A DNA stretch of 64,000 bases from Hemerocallis citrina (lineage: Eukaryota > Streptophyta > Magnoliopsida > Asparagales > Asphodelaceae), in contig CM030358.1 in assembly GCA_017893485.1 (NCBI GenBank), positions 151,355,368-151,419,367 on the forward strand, read 5' to 3'. The notes beneath the pieces were generated by a model. The model did not search any database. It saw nothing but the letters and a program-made list of their open reading frames with translations, and had not been told where the DNA came from. Both the position numbers and the translations under genes were made by a program. Shown in pieces: positions 21,964-34,615 of the stretch. Position 1 is the first letter of the stretch. Each line of letters opens with the position of its first letter.

Positions 21964-24598
21964 TTAAGCATTAAGACAGCTAAGGCAGAGAAAAGATTCA
22001 TCTAATCTGTTACAATGGAGGGAATCTCTGGCTTCGGAATTTAAATTCGAAGACCAAAATTTAAAAAGGAAAAGAAACTCTTCTATAAGATAATAGATAG
22101 TCGAAGCGCTATGAGTGAACAGTCTTTTATTTCTTTCCTGCCACACAACCCAAATAATGATATGAACCGATAGGTTCCACCCATTGCAAAAAAATTTATT
22201 GGACGACGGAGAAGAAACACACGAGACTAAACTGGAAGGAATGGAAGTTTTCCCAAGCTAGAGAGACAATTTCCCACAGAGGAAAGATGAAGGAACATCG
22301 CACAAAAAGGTGATTAACATCTTCTGAGGCTTCCGAACACAGGGGACAGAGTTGTCCCCACGCTAAGTTCCTTTTGTTAAGAACATCGACAGTGAGCAAT
22401 TTGTTGTTTAAAACTAGCCAAGTGGTGATCTAAACCTTAAGGGGAGCGCAAGAAATCCAGATGAATTTAGCGAATGGGGAACGAATCCCTCTAAAGTTGA
22501 GAAAGTTATAAAAGGATTTAACCGAGAAAATCCTGGCCGAGTTCCATCTCCAAGCGACATCTTCAAAAGGCTGCCACTCGAAGTGATCCAAAGAAGAAAT
22601 AAGCTCATTAAAAGCAGAAATCATGAAAGAAGACAGATCTTCAGAGAAAGGGATGGTCCAGTGCCTGATAGAGTCAACCACGGTGAATGACTCCGCCATA
22701 GAGGCATCGGGATTGGAAGCCAGGCAGAAAAGATGTGGGTAAGCCGAGGAAAGTTTGGTGTTGCCTATCCAAATATTTGTCCAGAATTTGGTCCTGGAAC
22801 CGTCAGAGCAGATACGAGAAATACCACATTGGAAGGCTGCAGCCGCTTTCCAGACTCCTTTCCAGAATAGGGAAGCAAAGCGATAAATAATGGGGGAGAT
22901 TTCCCACCAGTGGTTAGAAGCAAAATAATTCCCTTTGATACATTGAATCCACGGTAAGTGGTCGAGTTTAAGAAATCTCCAGAGCCATTTACCTAACAGG
23001 GCGATGTTATGGTTCCGGAGATTCAAAACCCCCAAACCCCCACTAGCTTTAGAGGAGCAGATAAGGTTTCAGTTGCAAAGGTGAGAACCTTGCTTAAAAT
23101 TGGAGGATCCAGTCCAAAAAAAATTACATCTGATTTGGTCTAACCTCTTGATCACCCAGGAGGGAACATAATAGAAGGACATCATATAAAGAGGGATAGC
23201 GGAGAGAACGGAGTTGAGAAGAACTAATCTACCTCCACGGGAAAGCAATTTACCGGACCACACATTGAGTCTGGCTTCAATTTTATCAATGAGAGGAAAC
23301 CAATCTGAATTTTGCAATTTGCCCCATCGCAGGGGAATACCCAAATACGTGATGGGGAAAGATGCGATAGGGCAGTTAAACATGTTGGAGACCTCGATTT
23401 GATGATTGGGATCACCGCCCAGCCATAGCACCGATGACTTTTGAAAATTGATAGAGAGGCCCGAAGCCAATTCAAAGCAATAAAGGAGGAGTTTGAGGTT
23501 ACGCATGGAATGAAAATGCGGTTTAGTGAAAATAATAGTGTCATCGGCGTATTGCAGGTTAAGAACACCATCGAAGCATTGTGAGCGCCCGAGGCCTTCG
23601 ATGACTTGCGGTTCGTGAGCGTTGCGAAGCAGCTTACTGAAAACATTTGCAACCAGGGAAAACAACAGGGAGGAAAGGGGGTCTCCTTGTCGGAGACCAC
23701 ACTTAATCTTAAATTTGTGGCCTTCCGAGCCATTGATAAGGATAGAGGAGGTGTCGGAGAAAAGGCTAGATTTAATCCACGCAATCCATTTAGGGCCGAA
23801 GCCCCGGTGCAGGAGAATATCAAAAAGGAAATCCCAGCTGACATTGTCATAAGCTTTTTGAAAATCAAGTTTGAGAAGGATGCCTTCGGATCGGGAATGG
23901 TGGCAGTGGGAAATAATCTCTTGAGCCGACGCAACGCTATCAAGGATAAAACGATCCTTGATAAATTCCAATTGAGCCGGATCAATGAGGGGAGGAAGCG
24001 CTTAACCTAGCGGAAAGAACTTTCATAATGATTTTGACAGTAGTGTTGATCAAGCTGATAGGTCTAAAGTTGGCCAACACATGCGCTCCCGCCATTTTGG
24101 GAATGAGAACAATGTGCGTATAGTTAATACGGTCAAAAGAAAAGGAGCCCTGGTGCAGATCTTTGAACAAGTTAAGAAGGTCATCCTTAAGCCAGTGCCA
24201 GAATTTTTGAAAGAAAAAGACCGGGAAGCCATCCGGCCCTGGCGCGAAGTCGCTTTTCAAAGCGAAAATAGCCGATTTGATCTCTTCCAGGGAGAAGGGA
24301 GATTCGAGAGAGGAGAGGTCAAGGGATTAGGAACCGTAGAGTTGATGCCAATCAAGGAAAATCAATCGCTGTTTATGAGAACCAATAAGATTTTTATAGA
24401 AAGAAAGAAAGGCTAGATGAATATCAGGTTCAGTATTGAGATCTACCCCGTTGTCACTGATCAATGAGATCCGGTTACAACGTTCCCTATGAGACGCGAA
24501 GTTATGGAAGAAAGCGGTGTTGCCATCACCTTCCTTCAGCCATTTGACTCTGGCTCTTTGAGCCCATTTAATATGGTCCTGAAGGAGGATGTCGGCAT
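21964..24598 (-). pseudogene. LINE ORF2: reverse transcriptase and zinc-binding tail
   Basis: From 24656 down: linker (RVKWLKEGDGNTAFFHNFAS), RT start (APGPDGFPVFFFQKFWHW at 24260, then IALIPK/NFRPISLINT), RT core at 23971-23069 with ILLKLDFQKAYDNVSWDFL, GLRQGDPLSSLLFSL and catalytic box LQYADDTIIF, then 23035-22430 (MGVLNLRNHNIALLGKWLWR) and the zf-RVT type zinc-binding segment (CPLCSEASEDVNHLFVRC, 22196-22399). Several frame changes separate the blocks; the YADD box itself is intact. Upstream it is interrupted by the solo LTR at 24599. Confidence 0.92.
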
Positions 24599-27500
24599 TG
24601 TAACGCCCCGAATCCCAAATACACTGAATTCGAGATGTTCTACAGGATCTTTTCACTTTCTTTAGTACAATTTTACAGGGAAATTAAAACTTTTCATCAT
24701 ACATCAGAGATTACATCAAATTACATCTTTCTTTTGCACAGTGGAAGTAAAATACAACAATTGAATACAAGTACAACAGCTTGATATAATCTTTAAGCAT
24801 CCAATCCTCTTCAATCTTTAACATAACATTTACCTGCATATCAGACTGTGGGTACGTCAGTTTATTCAACCGACGAACATTATACACGGCCATCCTCTCT
24901 ATGCCGGAAATAGTATAACTTAACTTTTCATATTTAGCAAACACAAACTTGTCACATTCAAACTAAAGGGACTACCCTATTGATGTCGTGTTGTGATTGT
25001 GCACTTAATCCTTAATGCATTTATTAATGTTACATGACACTAATGCGCACTTGTTCGGATTCTATGCATCCCATACTACATAGGTCCGAGGGCAAGCCCT
25101 TATTCGTTCTTCATCTTTATAGGGTTCGATCCCCCGTTATGATTTAATCTACTACTGTAATTACGGTAAGTATCCTAGATGTTATCTGACCTACGAACTC
25201 ATGTTTAGGCACTCTGGAGTAGTATCCTCACCCAGACGCATCATGAGAATTCCTGGGATACGCTCTCACCAAAAACATGACACCACCCGTAGTCTTCAAA
25301 CATCCCACGAGCGTCGCCACTGGGACGGTACTCTGGAACAGTATCCTCACCCAGACTCGTCATGGGAATTCCTGGGATACGCTCTCGCCGCTACCCAGGG
25401 CCCTCATACTCAATGTTTTTTTCTTACTTTCATCACATCTTCACTATGCACTAGTCCTTAGTTTTATTAAAAATCATGAACAAAATTAATCTCTAGAGTT
25501 AGCCTCTCCATCAACCGGACTTATTCATTCATTTCATCATGACCAACCTTGGTCTAAATTCATTTTATTTCATTTCTCGATGCCGGGGAGACTTAGCTAC
25601 TCTATATTAAATTTCATTTCACGATCTTCAATTCATAAAATTTTCCATATCGAGTTCTCAAACTCACATGTATATTCTCTTTCAATTCATGATTTCTCAT
25701 TTGTTCACAAGTCCATCGTTGCACAAAATAGCATATACTTATCAATTGTCACATCATGATAGTTTCTCCTTACCAAATAATATACACACTTCACATATTG
25801 TGAGGAAATAATTGCATCATGTCACAAACCACATTTCTTTTTGCCAAGTTAACACTTAATGTGCCAATTCACTTATTCTTTCAAGTTATAGTTTTATATT
25901 AATCATCCACATAGAACCATATGTCTATATATGCATTTTGTCTCCAAACCATAATTAAATTTATTCAAATAATGCCCAAATCATTCCTATAAAATTCCTT
26001 ACATTTTTCTGAGAATTACCATATTTTTTCCACATTTTTTGGACATCTAGAACTCTCAAAAAAAAAATATTTTTTATAAGTGCCGAGGGGACGAATCGAA
26101 CCCAGGCACAACGGGAAGAGAGCCAAGAGCACCCGCCGCATGGCCGATCTGTGCTAGCGATATGAAAGGGGTGATTTTAGTATATGTGCTTTCGGGTCGC
26201 AGTTATATATATATATATTTTCAAATGGTGGAAAAATATGGTGAACACAGGGTTCGAACCGTTCGCTCCAGAGAAGCTAACCGCGGTCAGTGACCGCCTG
26301 AGCCAGTAGCTCGGGTTGTCACACTACCCAAATAAAACCCATATATTTCATATTCGTACTGTTTTGAAGAACAACTCGATGTTCAAATTAACTAGTTTCA
26401 TATTGCCTTTATAAAAACTACTGAAAAATTCCAGATTAAAACATCTTCACCTGATCTTCATAACAGCAAGTATAAAATAATTTTTTGTACTAAAAACATA
26501 ATTTTTCTACACAATTCAATAAATTGTTCATTAAGACTACCATATCTTTTATTTTCGACATTGAATAATCAAATAGTCTTCTAATCCCTTTTTATTCACA
26601 AATTTCTTATGATAATTCACTGCTATAAATTTTTATTCACAACACATACATTTTTGGATTTTATCCATCCACATATCAACATAAAGGTTTATTTAACATG
26701 TGAATAGGTAAACTCAAAACTACTAATTTTTGAGTGGTTCTTCTTTAATGACAACAAATAATTTCATTAGTCAATCTATGTCACAACATATACTACTACT
26801 CATTAATTATCATAATTACAACTCAATCATTCAAGAAGTCACTCTTTTCAAATTAAAGTGTGTCATTTTCTTAGTCAATTTCATGCTTCAACCATACAAT
26901 TTACAAGCGATCTAATTGGAAATTTTCCATGCATCATGCTAGCAATATTCCACCATCATTCATTCAAACTAATAATCATGAAGAATTCTACATACAATTT
27001 AATTTCATGCTAGAATTTCACACAAGTCAATCACATCATTTCAATCCATTCATACACTAACTTTTCAATTTAAGTGTGTTCTTATTAGTATTTTTCATGC
27101 ATAGTGTTGATAATTACAACTAGCATAGATTCCTACATTAGAAATATGAAAGTTTTACCCACCTTGAATGGAGAGAACTAAACAACACAAGCCTTGCAAA
27201 TGAAAGCACCACCTCCTAGCCAAAAGCACGCACAAGCTCCAAGCCTCCTAGCACAAACCGAATGCTCCCCTATGTGATAGCCGGCCACTCCAAGCAAGCA
27301 AATCCACACAAACTCTCTATCTTTTATAACTCACACTATTACTACAATAATACTATAGCTTGGAAATATAATTTGCATATGAAAATAGCCATGAGAGGGG
27401 GATATTTATACTAGAGAATGGGTGAGATGGAGGGCCAAGATTGAGTGGTTGGTTGTAGAATGAAGGGCCTAGATTAAGGTAGGAGTTATAAAAACTACCC

Positions 27501-27976
27501 ACAACCAAGAAACTACCTCCATGATCACCATGCCAAAAATCAAAATTCCCTCCAAAAGAATGCATCCCGGCCTCAAAAGAAGAGTGTGCATTGCACGTGT
27601 ACGTGTAGTGCACGTGCATGCAACTAGGCCAAAAATTTGTACATTTTAATTTTTTATAAAAATAAATTAGTTAAAAAAAAGTCTTCTACATGACAAGTTT
27701 AATTAAAAGAGATTAATTCATGGGCTTTCTTTTTGGGCCAAAATAATTTATTAAGAATAAAAAATAAAATACATTTTTTGGGCTTTTTAAGAAAAGGCTT
27801 TTTCATTAAATTAAAGTAAGGCTTTAAAGAAAGGCTTTTTGTACAAAATAATTTGAGAACACATAATTAAATATTTATACACATCATTATAAAAATAATT
27901 CAACTCAAAATATTGCACGTGCACACTACGTGCAAAATAAATAATCTTTCATTAATTGAAAAATCAGGATATTACA
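24599..27976 (-). mobile_element. Solo LTR of 3.4 kb inside the LINE
   Basis: On the minus strand it begins TGTAATATCCTG and ends GGGATTCGGGGCGTTACA. TSD GGCAT is perfect at 24594-24598 and 27977-27981. No second LTR copy, PBS, PPT or retroelement protein is visible, so a solo LTR is the simplest reading; the size suits Tekay/Del-type chromoviruses. A TATA box (TATAAATATCC on the minus strand) lies near 27405-27415. It contains a direct duplication (25208-25270 repeated at about 25330-25390) and two tRNA-like pol III box pairs (26088-26158 and 26250-26308). Otherwise AT-rich and non-coding. Confidence 0.85.
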
Positions 27977-27981
27977 GGCAT

Positions 27982-28990
27982 ACTTGAGCTTACAAGCTCG
28001 CCGCTCGTTGCAAAAAGAATCCAACAAGGGACCCTGTTCCTCCATTTTATCCAATGATGCAATGGAGGAAAGGAGAAAACTTTTAAGGAAGTTAGTGTTG
28101 TATTGTCTTTCCCGATGCCAGATCTTGCATCCATGTTTAATAGCATGGAGCTTGAGGAGGATATTGCCAAGACCGGAAGAACCGGTAATAGAAGCAAGGC
28201 ATTCCTCAACCAGGTGGACAAAAAGCTGGTCTTGAAGCCAAAATTTTTCAAAACGGAATTTCTGATGATGAGAGAACTGAAAATTTGAGTGGAGAGCGAT
28301 AGGAACATGATCGGAGGATGGGTTGGGTAAGGCCTTGGCGAACGAGTTCTGGAATTGGGAAATCCAAACATGAGAAATGAGGAAACGGTCAAGTTTGGCA
28401 AACGTCGGAGGTTGACGCTGGTTAGACCAGGTGAAGGATCTCCCATTAATCGGCAGGTCAATTAACTGGAGATCCCTGATGCAGTCGTTAAAGAAGCAGG
28501 ATTGAGAGTTGGGGGCTACCGGGTTCGACCTTTCGGAAGCGAACCTGGTAACATTAAAGTCTCCACGAAGGAAACAGAGACCGCAAATGAACTGGTGTAA
28601 AGATTGGAATTCGTTCTAAAAAAGAGGCCGTCTCTGAGACGAGGAAGGCCCGTAAACCGAAATCATGGTCAAGACACAATTGAGGACCGTCCAGTACAGC
28701 TGAACGATAAGGAAAAAATCCAATTGGTGAATCGCAATCAGAGAGAAAACCGATTCCTTGAATCTCAGCAGGATGCCTCCCTTAGAGCCTATAGCGTCAA
28801 GAGAAATCCAATTAGAGATGGAGGAACCTCCTAACGAGCGAAATAGGTGAGGGGAGGGAGAATCGATTTTTGATTCCTGAATGGAAATGAGATCGCAATG
28901 GGAGGAAGCAATTAAATCAAAGATCGCTCTCTTTTTCACGGGGCAATTGAGGCCCTGGATATTCCAGGAAATACTAATCATTAAAGTGTT
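27982..28990 (-). pseudogene. LINE ORF2: AP-type endonuclease
   Basis: Starts SISWNIQGLNCPVKKRAIF (near 28985), followed by IQESKI with the catalytic Glu, and ends near 28307-28315 with the Ser-Asp-His motif preceded by FTWSNQRQPPTFAKLDRFL. These are the hallmark residues of the apurinic-type endonuclease that nicks target DNA for LINE insertion. The C-terminal part is in a different frame from the N-terminal part, showing a frameshift between about 28470 and 28620. Confidence 0.88.
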
Positions 28991-31392
28991 TGTGCTCCCG
29001 GACTCTATTACGTTCATTCTGTCTAAGGATAATAAGTAGATTCGAATCGTCGGGTGGGAAGCCAACTCGGAATCCGAAATCGAGTCGAATTGAGAGTGAA
29101 AGATAGATCCTAAAAGATCAGGAGGAGTAGACGAATTGGAAAGAGGAGTAAGGACTCTCGAGGAGTCCAAAGCTAGCTGCACCGAACCGGATGGAGGAAC
29201 AAAGGAGAAATGAATTGGTTTTTTAGCCAAAAGGTGCGCACTATATCTAATAATACAATTAGTGTGCTTGCCATACGAGGAGGACCTGAGAGAAGAGGGC
29301 TTAACTGCCTCAACATGGTAGGAAAGGGGAGACACTTCTCTAACCTTGGTAGCACCTACCGAGGGAGAAAAGATAAGAGAAATAGGGAGGGAGATAGATA
29401 GCTCCGAGGCTACCAGATTCGGGGGAGTGGGGAGGGCACCAGAAGTAAGGACCTTCCGAATACCTCGAACCCTATTCACCAAATCTAGAGATAACCACCC
29501 GTGGACAAAAGAAGAAGAAACCAGAGGGAAATTGGCCAAGAGAGATACTCGAGGAGGGAAAAAATAAACAGGAGCAGAGAAATTAACATAGTAAAAATGC
29601 AACAAATAGTCAACAGGCTCAACACTAGAACATAGCGATGAATCAGAAGCTAAATAAATGGATACCTGTTTAGTAGATTGCTCTTTGTTTAGATCAACTT
29701 CTTCTTCCAGAAGCAAAGCGTCTTGATCAATCCACCCCAAAGCCTTAGATGGAGGAGATTTCTTGGCAATGTTGGAAAGAGGGAGATGAGGTGATACACT
29801 TGAGGTAGGGAAGTGCGCTTGTTGTTGAAATTTCTCCCAGTCAGATGCTAAGGTGGGGTTAACATCCCAAGAAGGCCACTGATCAACGACCACGGAAGAG
29901 GGAGCAGGAGAAGAGGAGGGGAGAGCTTGAGAGCTCTTGCCAGAAGGCAGAGCCTGCGTGGGGACCGTAGGAGGAGGCGGATGGATCGCAAGGGAGGGAG
30001 CAGAAGACGAACTCCTCGTCGCCTACTGAGAAGAGCGCTCAGGGTTGATCCAAACCAAGTTTGGCACCTTAGACGGTGAAATCTTCGAGATGCTAGGGGG
30101 TGAGAATGGCTTGTGGTGAGAAGGAAACTTCCTCCTGGCGGGAGGTATATGGGGACCATTCACTACACCCGGGTCCGACTTCGACACCGAAGAGGAGCCA
30201 GGATGGAATTGAGAGGAAGAGTCTGGTTTGAAGGACGACTGAGAGATCCCAGAGGAAGGCTGAACTGCATCATGGTATTGAACGAAAACGGTGAAGGAGG
30301 AAATCCCATCTCTCAGACAGAAAGCCTCAATTCGCTCCTGCTTCTGAGGACAACGAATAAGGGCTTCAACCTAAAGGCTACCGGAGGCAAGCCTAGCAAA
30401 TAAGGAGATGCTAATAATCTCACCAATACATCTTGCCATAGAACTGACCAGTCGCAGGGAATCACAAAAGGGGTGAAGACCAACTAGAGAGACCTTGGTT
30501 GGAGAGGGGTACAGAACCAGAGAGGAAGAATTAATCTGGACCCATTTGCGAATGGAAAGGGAGATGGCTCTAACCGAGAGGGAAGAATTAGCACAAAGTT
30601 CTTCGAGGATCTTGGGGGAGGGGCATCGAATCACTACATCTCCGTTAGAGCAAGTGTAGAGCACCTAGTCCCAATCCTTAATGTTACAGGAGTTGCAAAG
30701 AAATGAATTTAAGGTGAAGAAAGGTATTGTACCTCCGATGAAGGCAATGGCTCCATAAGTGCCAAAAAACTTCAACCTATCAGTAAGCTCCGTACTCGGA
30801 ATGAACACTTGAGTCACAACCGGCCCACCGACAATTTAGAAGGGGCGGACGGAGCAGTTGGTGCAGTAGGAGCGCAATCAGGGAGACGAAAGGAGGACGG
30901 AGGGTTAGGAAGAAAAGGCGACCTAGACGACATTTTCTGTTTCTTAGGCTTAGCCGAAGGCAGATCAGCCAGCTTCCGTTGAAGCGCGGGAAAGTCAAGA
31001 GCAGCTAGCACCTGGTCTGCAATGGGAACCCCCACAGAAAGAGCCAAAATTTTGTGGAGAGCAAAACAATGGTGACGTGCATGGCCATCCTTAAGGCAGA
31101 AGAGGCATTTCATTTTCAAGGTGCAAGACTGCTTCAAATGACCTGGCTGAAGGCACCGGAAGCAGGTGAGCGGTAGGCGGTGAGAATAAGAGTGATGGGG
31201 AGAGGGAGATGAAGAGATAGAGGAGGCAAAGGGGTGGGAGAAAGGGGCATAAGAAGCCCCTAGAGAGCACAAGCGTCTGGGCCTAAGGGGCCCGGGAGCA
31301 GCAAGCCCAACACCAGGTTTAGGCCCATCAACCAATAGACCAAAATTAATCTTTTTCTTCTTCTTCACAACTTCAACCCAGGAAAGCTCCAT
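28991..31392 (-). pseudogene. LINE ORF1 (CCHC nucleic-acid-binding protein) and inter-ORF linker
   Basis: The likely start is the Met at 31392 (MELSWVEVVKKKKKINFGLL), chosen because it opens the only long frame after the leader. Two zinc knuckles follow, CFRCLQPGHLKQSC and CLFCLKDGHARHHC (about 31070-31175), then a DUF4283-like region (NGDVVIRCPSPKILEELCA near 30600) in another frame. 29000-30300 is a Ser/Pro-rich linker, in part open in frame with the endonuclease. ORF1 proteins of plant L1 elements bind the element RNA. Stops and frame changes make it a pseudogene. Confidence 0.8.
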
Positions 31393-32269
31393 GGGCCCTA
31401 AGAGAGAAGGCCCACGAAAGCCAAAGAGAGCACAGTTGAGAAGGAAAACCTCTGAGGCTAAGAGAGAACACAGCCACCAAAACAAACTCTCGCTCGAATG
31501 GCGGAAGCAAGGGAAAATCACGAGGGAAAATCACGAGTGGGAAGGGAGAAGAAAAATTAGAGCAAAGGGGGAGGAGAAACTATACCGAGAAAGAAATAGA
31601 AATGGGGGAGAGAGATCTAGAAAACGATCTTAAGACAGGCAAAAAACTCGCTGAATAAAAATCGACCACGAAAACAATAATGAAGTGCTAGCAAAGTCCA
31701 CAGCCGCTTAAGCAAAATAACCGAACATAAACAAGAACTTATAGTGATGGGATGAGGATGATCTAGCGAACCGGATCGGACAACCTTGAAAGTACCTGCG
31801 CGAAAAAGGTGGAGCGGCCGGAGCGGAAAAAGGGCTGAGGAAATATGAGGGCTACACTCTAATAATGTCGGAGGAACACCGAAGCCTGCACTCGAAAGCC
31901 GGACAGAAATGGCAGAACTGCGCCAGGAGAGAGAAAAGAGGCGCGGAGGCGACGCGGACGATCTCGCGAAGGGGAGAGCCTCGGAGGGAGAAGGCTGAAC
32001 ACCCAAAATTGCCAGAGGAAGAAACCTAGGGGTAGCGGAACGATGGAGCACACCGGGAGGAGAGGAAACGGGAGAAAGCGAAAGCGAAAGGGGAGAGGGA
32101 GAAACGAAAAGGGTCTGAGGAGAAGGAGCAGACGAAAAACTTTAATGAAACGAGACTAGGGAAAGGAGAAGCCGAAGGTCCGGATCTGAGCTCTCAAGAG
32201 GAATGGATCTGAGCTCTGTTTCGGAATTTTTGAATTCTTAATACTTCCGGACGAAAAGGGTATGTACAA
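31393..32269 (-). other. LINE 5' UTR
   Basis: GA-rich on the plus strand, CT-rich in the transcribed sense, ending at the 16-bp TSD. Plant L1 5' UTRs hold the internal promoter. No gene seen. Confidence 0.6.
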
Positions 32270-32349
32270 TCTACAATGAAAGCTTTAATTCATTTCTTTC
32301 TTTCTCTTTTAATTTGGTGAAAATACTGTGCTACAATTTGAGTACAACA

Positions 32350-32354
32350 GTTAC

Positions 32355-32396
<42 letters not shown>

Positions 32397-32723
32397 AATC
32401 TTCGGTTGCACACTACTTTGGTGAGCACTCACGAAATAGAGTACCTATGACAAATCTGAACCTCTCATATTGTTCTATATACCTAAGATAGCCTAACAAT
32501 AAAAAATCAACTAATTTGAAATTCATTTGTCCATGATTTACATCATCACAAAATTGTATGGCTGAAAATTCTAACAGCATGATGGATGGGCAAATGAACT
32601 TCAAATTACTTGATTTTTTATTGTTAGGCTATCTTAGGCATATAGAACAATATGAGCGGTTCAGATTTTTCATTGGGTCTATATTTCATGAGTGCTCACC
32701 AAAACTAGTGTGCAACCGAAGGG

Positions 32724-32808
<85 letters not shown>
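32350..32808. mobile_element. MITE-like foldback element with microsatellite ends
   Basis: Arms 32396-32540 and about 32570-32725 are inverted copies (CTTCGGTTGCACAC...GTGAGCACTC against GAGTGCTCACC...GTGTGCAACCGAAG), separated by a short loop. Outside them the sequence mirrors again as (TA)n(GA)n on the left and (CT)n(TA)n on the right. The transcript would fold into a hairpin of about 450 bases. No TSD could be fixed because the ends are simple repeats. Confidence 0.65.
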
Positions 32809-32813
<5 letters not shown>

Positions 32814-32916
32814 TATGGATTTTGTAGTACAATTTGAGTACAATATATGTATTTTAATTTTTTATATATTTGTTACTATATATATATATATATCTCTAAT
32901 TAATTTTATTTTGGAG

Positions 32917-34615
32917 CAAAAATTTTCTTACCCCGACGTTGTTAACGGATGGGTAGATAAATCGGTCTCTAAGAAATGGAGGGACCACAAGAACTTCCTA
33001 AAAGGAAAGTACCATGTGCCAGGGAGGACCGAGGCTGAGAATGCGATGACGGTTCCCGTAGGTGTGACATCACAAGATTGGCAATTTCTTGTCAATTTTT
33101 GGAGAAGTGATTCGGGAAAGGTATATAATAACGCAACTTGCATCCTTTTGTATTTTATTGATGATATATTTTCATTGATGTTGCGAATTATAATCATTAA
33201 CAGAGGAAGACTGAGATCGGTGTAAAAAGGCGAAAGATGTTTAAATTGAAGTACACTACTAGGAGCGCCAGCTTTGCGGTAGTTCGAGATGAGCTGGTAA
33301 ACTACGGTTTAAGTTTTTTTTAAGTCTTTTATTAGTTATATACATAGTTTAATATAAAGGACACCTATGTTAAGTTTTTTCAAATCATATACATAGTCCA
33401 CTATTTGGTGAAGTATTCTACCATGTTAACTCATATCTTAGATATATAGACATCTATTCCAATTAGCAATAGGGATAATAAATTTCGATATTATTACTAA
33501 GACATCCATTTCATTTTATTTAAAGTATTTTATTATAGTTTTAAATACTAATCTTACTTGTATATAGGAAGCATCGAATGAGGGAGAGAGGGTCGGCGAT
33601 GTAGATTTTTTTGAAACTACCCACACAGGTAAGGATGAAAAATTTAGGGATGACGTTGCAGCCGATATTGTGGTAAATATAAAGCTTTCAAATTAATTTT
33701 AGTTTGGTATTTAATTTTTTAACTAAAATAATTTTTAAAATTAAATTTGTCTTTGATATCTTTTGCAGAAGGACGCTAGAAAGAAGATTGAGGAGATGTC
33801 ATCTTCTTCTTTCGCCGATCCATTGATGCTACAGTGTGAAGTTCTCTCCGAATTGAGAGGAGGCGAGCGTCCCGGCCGTGTGCGTGGGATGGGACTAGGA
33901 CCAACACCCACCAGCGTCTTCAGTTCTCGTGCAGGTTCTTCCAGTGGGGCTGGGCCCACACAGGACGATGTGGATCAGTTGAAGGCAACAATGGCACATT
34001 TGGAGGCTCAAATGGCCCAAATGGCGACATTAATCGGGCAACAGTCACAAGAAATTTCAACTCAACCACCGGTTAGTATTGTACTACTAAATACTCACTT
34101 TTAACTAATTTAAATTAAATGGGAGTCAACGTTAGTATTGTACATCTAAATTTTTTCATATATTTCATTTAATTTTGGAATACAATCTTTCTTTAATTTG
34201 AATAAAAGAACATGGTTCTCAAAAAAATGTTATCGCATTATTTTTGTATGGAGAAACTCTATTTTCTTTAATTTGCATCAAAGTAAAACAATGTGCATGA
34301 AAACATTAATTTCTTGTGATGCCGAACTTGTAGCGATCTATATATATTATCTTTTTAGTTATCACAAGTTTGTCATTAATTGATAATGTAAGAATTAGTA
34401 CAGTGGAATGGACTTTTCTTGTGAATTCAATATATTTCTTCTTTTGTTTGACAAATTGAAGATGAAACATTTATATTTTTCTACAGGGCCAGCGGATTCC
34501 ATCGGTTCTTAGTCACGCACATACACTAGGGCAAAATAACGATGGAATTGGAAGCAACACCGGGCCACATGAGGAAACTCTTCAGCCCAAGTTTGTTGGA
34601 TTTGGACTTTTTTAA
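32917..34615 (+). CDS. CACTA Ptta/En/Spm-type protein gene, five 3' exons
   Basis: Exons 32917-33120, 33204-33296, 33568-33672, 33769-34071 and 34487-34615 all have AG/GT borders and all join in phase 0, giving about 210 residues to a TAA at 34613. Exon 1 has KWRDHKNFLKGKYHVPG and VTSQDWQFLVNFWRS; exon 2 KRRKMFKLKYTTRSASFAVV; exon 3 FETTHTGKD; exon 4 a Gln/Met/Ala-rich coiled segment (ATMAHLEAQMAQMATLIG). This matches the plant Ptta/En/Spm transposase-associated family (Transposase_24), thought to be TnpA-like and to bind subterminal repeats. The N-terminal exons should lie upstream, where the hairpin element and the LINE now sit, so the gene is probably truncated. No stop was found in the spliced frame. 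Confidence 0.8.

Larger units (their letters stand above)
20781..32269 (-). mobile_element. L1-type LINE (non-LTR retrotransposon), split by a solo LTR
   Basis: Minus-strand element with a short poly(A) (T-run after 20780), 3' UTR, ORF2 (endonuclease, RT, zinc-binding tail), ORF1 with CCHC knuckles and a 5' UTR. A 16-bp direct repeat TCTACAATGAAAGCTT flanks it at 20765-20780 and 32270-32285, a normal length for target-primed reverse transcription. Without the nested LTR it is about 8.1 kb, apparently full length. Frameshifts and stops break ORF2 into at least six pieces, so it is dead. Confidence 0.93.

Noticed and set aside
24599..27976. Complete non-autonomous LTR element rather than a solo LTR
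   Set aside because: No second copy of the terminal sequence, PBS or PPT could be found inside.
32692..32916. Open frame with Leu-Ser and Ile-Tyr runs
   Set aside because: Read from (CT)n and (TA)n microsatellites; only the part from 32917 belongs to a real exon.
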